The position numbers and the translations under genes are program-made. A stretch of 64,000 bases of DNA from Lentzea flava (GTDB lineage Bacteria; Actinomycetota; Actinomycetes; Mycobacteriales; Pseudonocardiaceae): assembly GCF_014648475.1 (NCBI RefSeq), contig NZ_BMRE01000001.1, positions 1-64,000 on the forward strand. Direction: 5' to 3'. Below, piece after piece: positions 52,711-61,822 of this stretch (the first letter of the stretch is position 1; the number at the start of each line of letters is the position of its first letter). The notes beneath the pieces are model-generated. The model did not search any database, was not told the origin of the DNA, and worked only from the letters and a program-made list of their open reading frames with translations.

Positions 52711-54996
52711 ATGGTCAGGCGGTTGATCGCCTTGTCGCTCACGTTGGTGTTCCTGGGGCCTGCCGTGAGCCACGCCGGGGGAGACGGGGCCACGATCCGG
52801 CGGACGTCCTACGGAATCCCGCACGTGCGCGCGGCCGACCACCGGAATCTGGGGCTGGGCTTGGGTTATGCGTTCGCCGAGGACAACGTCTGCATGATGG
52901 CCGACATCGTCGTGACGCTGTCGGCGGAACGTTCGCGGTGGTTCGGCCAGGACGCCACCACGGAGTCCGGCGAGAACAACCTCGTGAGCGACCTCTACCA
53001 CCAGCGGCTCAACCAGTCCGGCGTGATCGAGCGGGCGCTGTCCCAGCCGTCCCGGCAGGCCCGCGACCTCGTGCGCGGCTACGTCACGGGCTTCAACCGC
53101 TATCTCGCGAAGACCGGCGTCGACGGCCTGCCCGACACCCGCTGCCGCGGCGCTGCCTGGGTGCGGCCGATCACGGAGCTCGACGTGTGGCGGCGCGTCC
53201 ACCAGGTCGCTGGCCTCACCGGCGGCGAAGGGTTCCAGGAACCCGTGGTGGCGGCCCAACCTCCTGGCTCTCCGGCTCCGGCGAAGCTGGTGGAGCGCTC
53301 CGAGCACCGGCCCGGCAGCAACGGCATCGCCCTGGGGCGTCAGGCCACCACCGGCACCGGCATGGTGCTGGGCAACCCGCACCTCCAGTGGGACGACGAC
53401 TGGCGCTTCTACCAGAGCCAGCTCACGATCCCCGGCGAGCTGAACGTGAGCGGCGCCGGCCTGTACGGGGTGCCGGTCATCGCGATCGGCCACAACGACC
53501 GGCTGGGCTGGACCCACACGGCGTCCGACGCGCAGACCGTGACGATCAGCAGGCTCACCCTCGTCCCCGGCGACCCCCTGAGCTACCTCGTCGACGGCCG
53601 GGCACACCGCATGATCGCCGAGGAGATCACGGTGTCCGCGCGCCGGCCCGACGGCAGCATCACACCGATCACCAGAACCCTGTACCGGACCCCCGACGGC
53701 CCGCTGGTCGCCGACCCCGGCCCGTTGCAGTGGACCTCCACCACGGCGCACGTGTTGCGCGACGCCAACTCCGGCAACCTCGCGGTGGTCGACCAGTGGC
53801 TCGCGATCGCCCGTGCCCGCAGCGTCCCCGACCTGCACCGGGCCCTCGTCCGCCACCAGGCGCTGCCGTGGGTCAACACGCTGGCCGCCGACTCCACCGG
53901 AACCGCGTACTACAGCGACATCCAGGTCGTCCCGCACGTCACCGACGAGCACAGGACCCGGTGCGCGAGCGGCCCCGACATCGGCCTGCTGATCCTCGAC
54001 GGCAGCCGCTCGTCGTGCGGCTGGGGCACCGACGCCGACGCGGTCCGGCCGGGCGTGCTGGGCCCGGACCGGCTGCCGCACCTGATCCGCGACGACCACG
54101 TCAGCAACATGAACAACAGCCCGTGGCTCACCAACCCGGCCGCCCCGCTCACCGGCTATCCCTCCATCGTCGGCAGCATCGGCACCGAACGCTCACCGCG
54201 CACCCGCCTGGGCCTCGACATGATCGCCGACCGCCTGGACGGCAGCGACGGACTCGGCCGCCCCGGCTTCACACTGTCCACTCTGGAAGCAACGATGTTC
54301 GGCAACCGCAACCTCAGCGCCGAGGAGGGGCTCAACGACGTCATCGCTTTGTGCCAGGCGAATCCGACGCTGAACGGGGTCGACGTCCGCGAGGCCTGCG
54401 CGGCCCTGGCGAAGTGGAGCGGCACCGGCGACACCGGCGAACGCAGCAGAGGAGCGTTCTTCTGGCGCACGTTCATCAACCTGGCGCGGCGCCCGAACGT
54501 GAACTCCTGGCTGGTGCCGTACGACCCGGCCGACCCGGTCCACACCCCGCGCGGCATCAACACCGCCGACCCCGGCGTCGGCCGAGCTTTCGCTGATGCG
54601 GTCACGGCTTTCGCAAAGGCAGGCATCCCGGTCGACGTGAGGCTCGACGACGTCCAGCACTACGAGGGCATCCCGATCCACGGCTGCCGCGGCCCGGAAG
54701 GCTGCTTCAACGTGATCTCCGTGCCCGGTGCGCCGCGGCCGTTGGACCAGATTCCTGACGTCCCGCACGGGACCAGCTTCGTGATGGCCGTGGAACTGAC
54801 CAAGAACGGGCCGCGATCGAGCTCGCTGCTGGTCTACGGGCAGTCGGCCGACAAGGCTTCACCGCACCACCACGACCAGGCGCACCTGTACGGGGAGAAG
54901 AAGTGGGTGAGCGGGCGGTTCTCCGAGCAGGAGATCGCCCGCGATCCCAACCTCACCGTGCGATATGTCAGTTGGCGTGCGGGTCGGTGGCGTTGA
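52711..54996 (+). CDS. secreted penicillin-acylase-family Ntn hydrolase
   Basis: A 761-residue exported acylase precursor. A signal peptide covers residues 1-22. The alpha chain begins with IRRTSYGIPHVRAADHRNLGLGLGYAFAEDN; the autocatalytic site is G202/S203 in RPGSNGIALG, making S203 the nucleophile at the beta-chain N-terminus. LGNPHLQWDD and IGHNDRLGWTHT follow as in AHL acylases, PvdQ and aculeacin acylase. The enzyme would hydrolyse a long-chain amide: a quorum signal, lipopeptide or other acylated metabolite. It starts 9 nt after the FtsX permease, so may share its transcript. It overlaps the convergent SDR gene by 29 nt. Confidence 0.92.
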   Translation: MVRRLIALSLTLVFLGPAVSHAGGDGATIRRTSYGIPHVRAADHRNLGLGLGYAFAEDNVCMMADIVVTLSAERSRWFGQDATTESGENNLVSDLYHQRLNQSGVIERALSQPSRQARDLVRGYVTGFNRYLAKTGVDGLPDTRCRGAAWVRPITELDVWRRVHQVAGLTGGEGFQEPVVAAQPPGSPAPAKLVERSEHRPGSNGIALGRQATTGTGMVLGNPHLQWDDDWRFYQSQLTIPGELNVSGAGLYGVPVIAIGHNDRLGWTHTASDAQTVTISRLTLVPGDPLSYLVDGRAHRMIAEEITVSARRPDGSITPITRTLYRTPDGPLVADPGPLQWTSTTAHVLRDANSGNLAVVDQWLAIARARSVPDLHRALVRHQALPWVNTLAADSTGTAYYSDIQVVPHVTDEHRTRCASGPDIGLLILDGSRSSCGWGTDADAVRPGVLGPDRLPHLIRDDHVSNMNNSPWLTNPAAPLTGYPSIVGSIGTERSPRTRLGLDMIADRLDGSDGLGRPGFTLSTLEATMFGNRNLSAEEGLNDVIALCQANPTLNGVDVREACAALAKWSGTGDTGERSRGAFFWRTFINLARRPNVNSWLVPYDPADPVHTPRGINTADPGVGRAFADAVTAFAKAGIPVDVRLDDVQHYEGIPIHGCRGPEGCFNVISVPGAPRPLDQIPDVPHGTSFVMAVELTKNGPRSSSLLVYGQSADKASPHHHDQAHLYGEKKWVSGRFSEQEIARDPNLTVRYVSWRAGRWR

Positions 54997-55732
54997 GCGT
55001 GGCGACGACCTGGTCGTAGTCGCCACGCGCTTCGCCGTACCGCAGGAACTTCACCCGCTCGACCTGGATCTCCCGCACGTCGGGCTGCGTCTCGATGATG
55101 CTCATGACCTCGGCGACGTACTCGTCGAGCGGCATGGCGTGGTCGTTGTCGGCCTGGCCAGGCAGCAGGTCGGTCTGCACCGACGGCGGCTCCAGCTCGA
55201 CGACGCGGACCGACGTGTCGGCGAGCTGCAGGCGCAGGGACTCGCTGAGCATGTGGATGGCCGCCTTGGACGCGTTGTAGCTCGGCGTCACCTTGAGCGG
55301 CGCGAAGGCGAGGCCGGACGAGACGGTCATGATCGTGGCGTCCGGCCTGGTCTGGAAGTGTTCGACGAACGCGGCGATCAGGCGGATCGGGCCGAGGACG
55401 TTGGTCGTGATGATGCCCTCGGCGGACTCCAGGAACGACTCCGGGCGGTGCCAGTCCTCGACCCGCATGACGCCCGCCATCGTGATCAGCACGTTCAGCG
55501 ACGGGAAGCGGGCGAGCACGTCCTTGGCCGCGGTCTGGATGCTGCCGGGGTCGGTGGTGTCGATCCGGACGGTCTCGACGCCGGGGTGCTCGGCGGCGAT
55601 CTTCTCGAGCAGCTCGGTGCGGCGGCCGCCGACGATCACGGTGTTGCCGCGTTCCCGCAGGGCGAGAGCGAGGGCCAGGCCGATGCCGCTGGTGGCGCCG
55701 GGGATGAAGACGGTGTTTCCGGTGATGTCCAT
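54968..55732 (-). CDS. short-chain dehydrogenase/reductase (DltE-like)
   Basis: A 254-residue SDR with the cofactor loop GATSGIGLALA near residue 12, a following GGRRTELL that favours NADPH, the strand ITMAGVMRVED where NNAG is usual, and the catalytic Ser and YxxxK in TVSSGLAF and YNASKAA. The reaction is an NAD(P)H-dependent carbonyl/alcohol interconversion; substrate unknown. ATG at 55732 is the family start. It diverges from the XRE-type regulator at 55832, a common regulator-target layout for this pair. Confidence 0.9.
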   Translation of the reverse strand: MDITGNTVFIPGATSGIGLALALALRERGNTVIVGGRRTELLEKIAAEHPGVETVRIDTTDPGSIQTAAKDVLARFPSLNVLITMAGVMRVEDWHRPESFLESAEGIITTNVLGPIRLIAAFVEHFQTRPDATIMTVSSGLAFAPLKVTPSYNASKAAIHMLSESLRLQLADTSVRVVELEPPSVQTDLLPGQADNDHAMPLDEYVAEVMSIIETQPDVREIQVERVKFLRYGEARGDYDQVVATLNATDPHAN

Positions 55733-55831
55733 GCATCGAGCTTCGGGCCGCGTTCGGGACGGCGGCAGAGAGCGCCTGTCGGGGGATCGGCGATCCCTGG
55801 TTGGTGGCGGTGAGCCCGCCATACTGGGGGT

Positions 55832-56671
55832 GTGGATCGTGCCGAACTCGCGGCGTTCCTGCGCCGCCGCCGGGAAGAGCTCAGGCCGGAGGACGTCGGC
55901 CTGCCCGCGGGTGCGCGCAGGCGGGCACCGGGGCTGCGGCGCGAGGAGGTCGCGTCGCTCGCCGCGATGTCGACCGACTACTACACGCGCCTGGAGCAGC
56001 AACGCGGTCCGCAGCCCAGCGAGCAGATGCTGGCCGCGCTCGCCCGTGCACTCAGGCTGAGCGACGACGAGCGCGACTACCTGTTCCTCGTCGCCGGCCG
56101 CAACGCACCGTCGCCGCAGCTCACCGGCACGCACGTCGCGCCCGCGCTGCAACGGGTGCTGGACCGCCTCGACGACACGCCCGCGCTGATCCTCAACAAC
56201 CTCGGCGAGGTCCTGGTGCAGAACAGGTTCGCCGAGGCCCTCTACGGCGACTCGTCCCGCTTCACCGGACTCGCCCGCAGCGGGATCTACCGCTGGTTCA
56301 CCGACCCCGGCGAACGCCTCATCTACCCCGAGCACGATCGCGAACGGCAGAGCCGCGCCCAGGTCGCGAACCTCCGCGCCGCCTACGCCGCCATGGGGCC
56401 GAAGTCGCGGGCGGGCGAGCTGGTCCGCGTGCTGCACCGCGAAAGCGCCGAGTTCGCCGCGATCTGGGAACGGCACGAGGTCGCCAAGCGGTTCGAGGAC
56501 CACAAGGTGCTCGTCCACCCGCAGCTCGGTGAGATCGAGGTGGACTGCCAGGCGCTGTTCACGGAGGACCAGTCCCAGGCGCTGCTGGTGCTCACCGCGC
56601 CGCCGCGCACCGAGGCGTTCGACAAGATCCAGCTGCTCGGCGTGCTGGGCACCGAGAACTTCGTCAGCTGA
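55832..56671 (+). CDS. XRE-family regulator with MmyB-like ligand domain
   Basis: A 279-residue regulator. The N-terminal HTH (about 5-90) includes RRAPGLRREEVASLAAMSTDYYTRLEQQRGPQPSEQML, the hallmark of the actinobacterial MmyB/XRE group. A PAS-like C-terminal domain (about 105-275) with ALILNNLGEVLVQNRFAEAL probably binds a fatty-acid-like or other small ligand. GTG at 55832 starts 99 nt from the divergent SDR gene, which is probably controlled by it. Its 3' end overlaps the acetyltransferase gene by 8 nt. Confidence 0.9.
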   Translation: MDRAELAAFLRRRREELRPEDVGLPAGARRRAPGLRREEVASLAAMSTDYYTRLEQQRGPQPSEQMLAALARALRLSDDERDYLFLVAGRNAPSPQLTGTHVAPALQRVLDRLDDTPALILNNLGEVLVQNRFAEALYGDSSRFTGLARSGIYRWFTDPGERLIYPEHDRERQSRAQVANLRAAYAAMGPKSRAGELVRVLHRESAEFAAIWERHEVAKRFEDHKVLVHPQLGEIEVDCQALFTEDQSQALLVLTAPPRTEAFDKIQLLGVLGTENFVS

Positions 56672-57140
56672 GCCGCAGGATCGTCTCCTCGATCTCCTCC
56701 TTCCTGGCCGGGGCGTAGCCGGTGTCGGTGCCGACCTTCTCGAAGCCCGCCCTCTCCAGCACGCGCAACGAACCCGCGTTGTCGCTGGCGACCCGGCCGT
56801 ATATCGGCCGGTCGGTGACCTCCTCCAGGATCAACGCCACCGCGCGCCCGGCCACGCCCTGACCCCAGACCGCGCGGTCGACCCAGTACGTGATCTCCAG
56901 GTCGCCCTCCATCACGAAGATCGCGATGGTGCCCACGACCCGCCCGTCGCCGACGATCACGCGGTTGGTGACGTCGGTACGCGCCCGCACCTTGCGCATG
57001 TGGGCGTCGAACGCCTCGCGGTCGTCCGGGTCCTCCGCGGTGAACGCCGCCATCCACACGGACTCCGGATCACGCATGAACTCGAAGATCGTGTCCAGGT
57101 CCGCGTCCTCGATCGGACGCAGCGCGACCTCGCGCATCAT
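56664..57140 (-). CDS. GNAT-family N-acetyltransferase
   Basis: A 158-residue acetyltransferase similar to RimJ-type enzymes. It starts MMREVALRPIEDADLDTIFEFM, has the central strand ITYWVDRAVWGQGVAGRAVALIL with the acetyl-CoA loop WGQGVA, and ends with NAGSLRVLERAGFEKVG. Two adjacent ATGs (57140 and 57137) are possible starts. The substrate is unknown. It lies next to the upstream region of the sigma-factor fusion gene, in the opposite direction. Confidence 0.88.
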   Translation of the reverse strand: MMREVALRPIEDADLDTIFEFMRDPESVWMAAFTAEDPDDREAFDAHMRKVRARTDVTNRVIVGDGRVVGTIAIFVMEGDLEITYWVDRAVWGQGVAGRAVALILEEVTDRPIYGRVASDNAGSLRVLERAGFEKVGTDTGYAPARKEEIEETILRLS

Positions 57141-57238
57141 CGAGCCAGCCTTTCTGCCAACCACCCCAGTGAAAGCGGGTAACGGTAGTCGATTCCGGCG
57201 TCGAAGAGCTCGAAGTGCGAGCACTGTCCGGGTGTCCG

Positions 57239-57278
57239 TGTGACCTGGCTCACTTGTCGGCCCGGTTTCTGTGACCTG
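57239..57278 (+). promoter_or_regulatory. direct repeat TGTGACCTG upstream of the sigma-factor fusion
   Basis: TGTGACCTG occurs at 57239-57247 and 57270-57278, 31 bp apart, within the 186-nt intergenic region and about 50-90 nt before the fusion gene's start. TGTGAC/TGTCAC-like elements are -35 motifs for some ECF sigma groups, so one copy might be an autoregulated promoter. Support is positional only. Confidence 0.35.
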
Positions 57279-57326
57279 AGGTGAGACTGCCCGGTCTCCC
57301 CAAGGCGTACGGAAGTCGTCGGCGAA

Positions 57327-58859
57327 GTGAGGGTGTTGGACGTGACGGGTCGGGAGTGGCTGGGCCATCTGGACGAGGAGCAGGTGATCGCGGCACGGGC
57401 CGGTGATCGTGCGGCGCTCGACGCGGTCGTCGCGGCTTCCCTGCCTCTGGTCTACAACGTCGCCGGCAGAGCCCTGTCCACCGACGCCGACGTCGACGAC
57501 GTCGTGCAGGACACGATGTTCCGCGTGATCCGCGGCATCGACTCGCTGCGGGAGCCGGAGCGGTTCCGGTCGTGGCTGGTCGCGGTGACGATCAACCAGG
57601 TCCGCGAGCACCACCGCCGCCGGGACCTGGCTCCGGCACCGCTGGAGGAGTACGACAGGGCCGATCCGGGTGCCGAGTTCGTCGAGGTGGCCCTGTCGCG
57701 TCTGCACTTCGCCCAGCAACGGCGGGAGGTCGACGAGGCGGCCCGCTGGCTGGACCCGGCCGACCGCGAGCTGCTGGCGCTGTGGACGCTGGAGCGCGTC
57801 GGGCAGCTGACCCGCGCCGAGGTGATCGACGCGCTCGACCTCGGCGCCCACGCGGTGACGGTGCGGCTGAGCCGGTTGAAGGGCCGTCTGGAGACCGTGC
57901 GGCACCTGGTGCGGGCGCTGTCGGCCGAGCCGCGCTGCCCCGGCCTCGTCCAGGCGGCGCAGGGGTGGTCGGGGCAGCCGAGCCCGTTGTGGCGCAAGCG
58001 GCTCCTGCGGCACGTCGACGAGTGCGGGCGCTGCCGCCGCGGGGTGGACGACGCGATGCCGGTCGAGCGGATCCTGACGGGCGCCGCGCTGCTCACCGTT
58101 CCCGCGAGCTACCTGCCGCGGCTGCTGGAGAACCTCCGCGAACCAGCTCCCGCGGCCCATCTCGCCGAATCGTCCGGCCTGCTCGGGAAGGTGTCCGGTT
58201 TCGCCTCCACCAAGCCCGTCCTCGCGGTGGCGGGCGCGGCGACGATCTGCGCACTCGTCGGCGTGGTCGGGGCCGTGGTGCTGTTCCCGTCGGACCCGCC
58301 CGCAGCCGTGGCCATCCCCAACACCCCGCCACCCACGACGGTCACCACGTCCTCGTCCGTCGCGGAGACCACCACGACGTCGTCGACCACCACCACGACC
58401 ACCACGACCCAGACCCCGGAACCCGTCCGCGTGCCCACACCGGAAGAACGCGTCCTGGCCATGATCAACGACGCCAGGGCGGCCCAGGGCCTGCCCGCGC
58501 TGCAGGTCGACCCGGCCCTCGTCACCGCGGCCGACCGGCACACCAGGGCGATGATGAGCAACGGCTGCGGCCTGTCGCACCAGTGCCCCGGCGAGAGCGG
58601 CCTGGGCGAGCGCAGCACCGCGGCGGGCGTCAGGTGGAGCACGGTCGGCGAGAACGTCGGCATGGGCGGCCCGGTGAAGGACGCCGTCGACCCGATCTCC
58701 AAGATGGCCCTCGGCCTGACCCAGAGCATGCTCGACGAGAAGCCGCCGAACGACGGTCACCGCAAGAACATCCTCAGCAAGTCCTTCAAGCGCATCGGCA
58801 TCGTCGTGATCCGCGACGCCAAGGGAACCGTGTGGATGACGCACGACTTCGCGGGTTGA
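57327..58859 (+). CDS. ECF sigma factor fused to membrane span and secreted CAP domain
   Basis: A 510-residue single chain. Residues about 20-105 are sigma region 2 (DVDDVVQDTMFRVIRGIDSL, then FRSWLVAVTINQVREHHRRR). Residues 140-195 are region 4 (WLDPADRELLALWTLERVGQLTRAEVIDAL). A ZAS-like zinc motif follows, H229-x3-C233-x2-C236. A transmembrane helix spans about 298-320 and a Thr/Ser/Pro-rich linker 335-365. The C-terminal CAP/SCP domain (about 373-510) has VLAMINDARAAQGLPAL, HTRAMM, GENVGMG and GHRKNIL. The predicted topology puts the sigma part inside and the CAP domain outside the cell. This joins transcription control to an extracellular sensor without a separate anti-sigma factor; release might need proteolysis. 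Confidence 0.9.
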   Translation: MRVLDVTGREWLGHLDEEQVIAARAGDRAALDAVVAASLPLVYNVAGRALSTDADVDDVVQDTMFRVIRGIDSLREPERFRSWLVAVTINQVREHHRRRDLAPAPLEEYDRADPGAEFVEVALSRLHFAQQRREVDEAARWLDPADRELLALWTLERVGQLTRAEVIDALDLGAHAVTVRLSRLKGRLETVRHLVRALSAEPRCPGLVQAAQGWSGQPSPLWRKRLLRHVDECGRCRRGVDDAMPVERILTGAALLTVPASYLPRLLENLREPAPAAHLAESSGLLGKVSGFASTKPVLAVAGAATICALVGVVGAVVLFPSDPPAAVAIPNTPPPTTVTTSSSVAETTTTSSTTTTTTTTQTPEPVRVPTPEERVLAMINDARAAQGLPALQVDPALVTAADRHTRAMMSNGCGLSHQCPGESGLGERSTAAGVRWSTVGENVGMGGPVKDAVDPISKMALGLTQSMLDEKPPNDGHRKNILSKSFKRIGIVVIRDAKGTVWMTHDFAG

Positions 58860-58923
58860 CCGACTCCGGTCCAAAAAAGATCATCCTGAAGTAGTACGCC
58901 GGAACGCGACCGCAGTCGGACGC

Positions 58924-60360
58924 GTGACGATCCGTCCGCAAAGCACTGTCTCTTCCGTGCAGACGCCGACGACCGTCGCCCACCGCCGGCCGGCGCCGGT
59001 CACCACCGAGACCCCGGACCTGTTGCGCTGGACGGGTTTCGGCGGTGCCGTGCTGCTCACCGCGGGAGCGTGGGCCACGAGAGCGGTACCGGTCGCGCTC
59101 GCAGCGGCCATCGCGGGCGCGGGCCTCGTGGTGCTGGCGTGGGCACTGCTCGGCCGCGCCACTCCCGACGCGGGGTGGTTGCGGCGGACATTGGCCTGGT
59201 GGTGTGCGCCGCTGCTGGTGGCGCCACCGCTGTTCAGCGCGGACGTCTTCAGCTACCTGGCCCAGGGCGAGGTGGCGGCCCGCGGTCTCGACCCCAACGT
59301 CGTGAGCCCCGCGGCCGGGGCGAGCGCGGAGGCCGCCGGCCGGGTCGGCGTCTACTGGCGCGAGACGCCCTCGCCGTACGGGCCGCTGTTCAGCACGGTC
59401 GAACGCGCGATCACCCAGGTCACCGGGGGAGACCCCGTCGCGGGCATCGTGCTGTACCGGCTGGTCGCCGTGCTGGGCCTGCTGCTCATCGTGTGGGCCG
59501 TGCCGAGGCTCGCCGAGAAGTCCCAGCGCACCGCGTTGTGGCTCGGCGTGCTCAACCCGTTGGTGCTGTGGCACCTCGTCGGCGGCGTCCACAACGACGC
59601 GTTGATGCTCGGCCTCATGCTGTCGGGCACCGTGATCGCGTTGCAGGCGTTGCCGGAGCCGCGGTGGTGGCAGTTCACGGCTGGTGTCGTGCTCATCGGC
59701 CTCGCAGCCCAGGTCAAGCTGCCCGCACTGGTGGCGCTCGCCGTCGTGGGCACGGCGTGCGCCAGGCGGCTGGGCGGGGGCTGGGTGCGGTTCGTGGTCG
59801 CCGGTGCGGGCATGGCCGCGGCCGCCGTCGTCGTGTCCGTCGTGACGTCTCTGGCAGGCGGCGCGGGATTCGGCTGGCTGCAGGCGCTCGGCACCCCGTC
59901 GAAGGTCAACAGCTGGATGGCCCCGACGAACTGGCCCGGCTATCTGGTGGGTGCGGTGTTCGGGCCGGAAAGCGGTCAGGCGATGATTTCCTCGGCGCGG
60001 ATCGCGGGGTTCGTGCTGATCCTGTGCGGGGTGGCGGTGGTGTTGCACCGTCAGCTGCGCGGCGGGGTCTCCGAGGTGACGGCGCTGGGAATGATGATGA
60101 GCCTGATCGTGGTGCTGGGGCCGGTGATCCAGCCGTGGTACCTGCTGTGGGCCGTGCTGCCGCTGGCCGCGTGCCTTCCTGCGGGCCGGTGGCGCACGGG
60201 GGTCGCCGCGCTGGCCGGTGTGTTCGCGCTGCTGGTGCCGCCGCTCGCGGGCGACTTCACCGGCCGCGTACCCGAGTTGATCACCGCGTACGCGCTCGGC
60301 ATCGCCCTGGTGGGCGGCGCGTACCTCGTCCTGCGCCGGGTGCCCGTTGCGCAGAGCTGA
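58924..60360 (+). CDS. mptB: MptB-like alpha-1,6-mannosyltransferase (GT-C)
   Basis: A 478-residue polytopic glycosyltransferase of the GT-C fold with about 12 helices. The first extracytoplasmic loop has FSADVFSYLAQGEVAARGLDPN with the catalytic-type Asp, and later PSPYGPLFSTVERAI, GGVHNDALMLGLML and GPVIQPWYLLWAVLPL, as in polyprenyl-phosphomannose-dependent mannosyltransferases. In relatives these extend the lipomannan core from polyprenyl-phosphomannose on the outer membrane face. GTG at 58924 is the start. It overlaps the lnt gene by 14 nt. Confidence 0.85.
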   Translation: MTIRPQSTVSSVQTPTTVAHRRPAPVTTETPDLLRWTGFGGAVLLTAGAWATRAVPVALAAAIAGAGLVVLAWALLGRATPDAGWLRRTLAWWCAPLLVAPPLFSADVFSYLAQGEVAARGLDPNVVSPAAGASAEAAGRVGVYWRETPSPYGPLFSTVERAITQVTGGDPVAGIVLYRLVAVLGLLLIVWAVPRLAEKSQRTALWLGVLNPLVLWHLVGGVHNDALMLGLMLSGTVIALQALPEPRWWQFTAGVVLIGLAAQVKLPALVALAVVGTACARRLGGGWVRFVVAGAGMAAAAVVVSVVTSLAGGAGFGWLQALGTPSKVNSWMAPTNWPGYLVGAVFGPESGQAMISSARIAGFVLILCGVAVVLHRQLRGGVSEVTALGMMMSLIVVLGPVIQPWYLLWAVLPLAACLPAGRWRTGVAALAGVFALLVPPLAGDFTGRVPELITAYALGIALVGGAYLVLRRVPVAQS

Positions 60361-61822
60361 CCTCGCCCGCTACGGCGCCGCCGCCCTGGCCGGTGGCGCG
60401 CTGGCCCTGAGCTTCCCTCCCCGCACGCTGTGGTGGCTCGCGGTCCCGGCGTTCGCGCTGCTGTGGCTCGCGCTGCGCGGTGCGCGTGCCCGCCGCTCGG
60501 CAGGCCTGGGCTTCGTGTTCGGGCTGGGCTTCTTCCTGCCCCACCTGCTGTGGATCGAGCACTTCCTCGGCGACGAGTTCGGTCCCTGGCCGTGGCTCGC
60601 GCTGTCGGCGATCATGGCCTTGTTCGTCTCGGGCGTGTGCGCGCTGTTCCCGCTGGTCTCCCGGCTGCCGGCGGCCCCGGTGTGGGCGGCGCTGCTGTTC
60701 GTGCTGCAGGAGACCGCGCGCGCCCTGATCCCGTTCAACGGCTTCCCGTGGGGACGCGTGGCGTTCGGCCAGGTCGACGGCCCGTACGGTCAGCTGGCGG
60801 TGGTCGGCGGCGCCCCGCTGGTGTCGTTCGCGGTGGTCCTGACCGGATTCGGCCTGGCGGCCTGGCTGCCGAAGCTGAAGGCGGGCTGGGCCGTGCTGCC
60901 GTTCGCGGCGGCGCTCGCGGTGGGCCCGCTGGTCACCGTCGACGCGCAGAACGGCCAGCGGACCGTCGCGGTCGTGCAGGGCAACGCCCCCGACATCGGG
61001 CTCGGCCTGCTCAGCGCGAGCGACACGTTGCGCGCCAACCACCTGCGCAAGACCGCCGAGCTGACGGCGTTGATCCGCGGCGGCTCGATCCAGAAGCCGG
61101 ACCTCGTGGTGTGGCCGGAAAGCGCGACCAGGACCCGCGACCGCGACCCGGTGATCGACCGCGCGGTCGACGAGCTGGGTGTGCCCGCGCTCATCAGCGC
61201 CCTGCGGGATGACCAGAACGCGGTCATCGCCTGGAACCCCGGCACCGGCCCGGGGCAGTCGTACGCGAAGCAGGAACTGGTTCCGTTCGCCGAACACATC
61301 CCGCTGCGCCCGCTGGCCCGCCTCGTCACCCCGTTCGTCGACCAGCAGGACCTCCGTGCGGGCAGCGAACCCGGTGTCCTCGACATCGCGAACACCCGCG
61401 TGGGCGTCGGCATCTGCTACGAGGTCGCCTACGACTACGTCCTGCGCGAGAGCGCGGCGGCGGGCGCCCAGGTTCTCGTGGTGCCGACCAACAACGCCTG
61501 GTACGGCCGGGGAGAAATGACCTATCAGCAACTCGCCATGGCCCGCCTGCGCGCCATCGAACACGGCCGCGCCGTCGTGGTCGCGGCGATCAGCGGCGTG
61601 AGCGCGGTGGTCCGCCCGGACGGCAGCGTGGTGCGGCAGACGGGGATGTACACCGACGAGCTGATGGTGGACTCCGTGCCGCTGCGGTCGGGACTGACGT
61701 TCGCCACGCGGTTCGGCGGCGCGATCCACGTGCTGCTCACCGCCGGGGCGTTCGGGGCGTGCCTGGTCGCGTTGTGGCAGCGACAGCGAGCACGACGGGG
61801 AGGGGAGCCCCTCCCTCGCTGA
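60347..61822 (+). CDS. lnt: apolipoprotein N-acyltransferase
   Basis: A 491-residue membrane enzyme that adds the third acyl chain to the lipoprotein N-terminal Cys. The N-terminal half has about seven helices; the extracytoplasmic nitrilase domain carries the triad E258 (VVWPES), K308 (YAKQELVPFAEHIPLRP) and C357 (VGICYEV). A last helix lies near 465-485. TTG at 60347 is the only reasonable start and overlaps the MptB-like gene by 14 nt. In some actinobacteria Lnt and a polyprenyl-phosphomannose synthase are neighbours or fused, so the link with a PPM-using enzyme is sensible. Confidence 0.93.
   Translation: MRRADLARYGAAALAGGALALSFPPRTLWWLAVPAFALLWLALRGARARRSAGLGFVFGLGFFLPHLLWIEHFLGDEFGPWPWLALSAIMALFVSGVCALFPLVSRLPAAPVWAALLFVLQETARALIPFNGFPWGRVAFGQVDGPYGQLAVVGGAPLVSFAVVLTGFGLAAWLPKLKAGWAVLPFAAALAVGPLVTVDAQNGQRTVAVVQGNAPDIGLGLLSASDTLRANHLRKTAELTALIRGGSIQKPDLVVWPESATRTRDRDPVIDRAVDELGVPALISALRDDQNAVIAWNPGTGPGQSYAKQELVPFAEHIPLRPLARLVTPFVDQQDLRAGSEPGVLDIANTRVGVGICYEVAYDYVLRESAAAGAQVLVVPTNNAWYGRGEMTYQQLAMARLRAIEHGRAVVVAAISGVSAVVRPDGSVVRQTGMYTDELMVDSVPLRSGLTFATRFGGAIHVLLTAGAFGACLVALWQRQRARRGGEPLPR

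Noticed and set aside
58860..58923. Terminator or promoter in the gap after the sigma fusion
   Set aside because: CCAAAAAAG and TAGTAC are present, but no stem precedes the A-run and no -35 fits the spacing.
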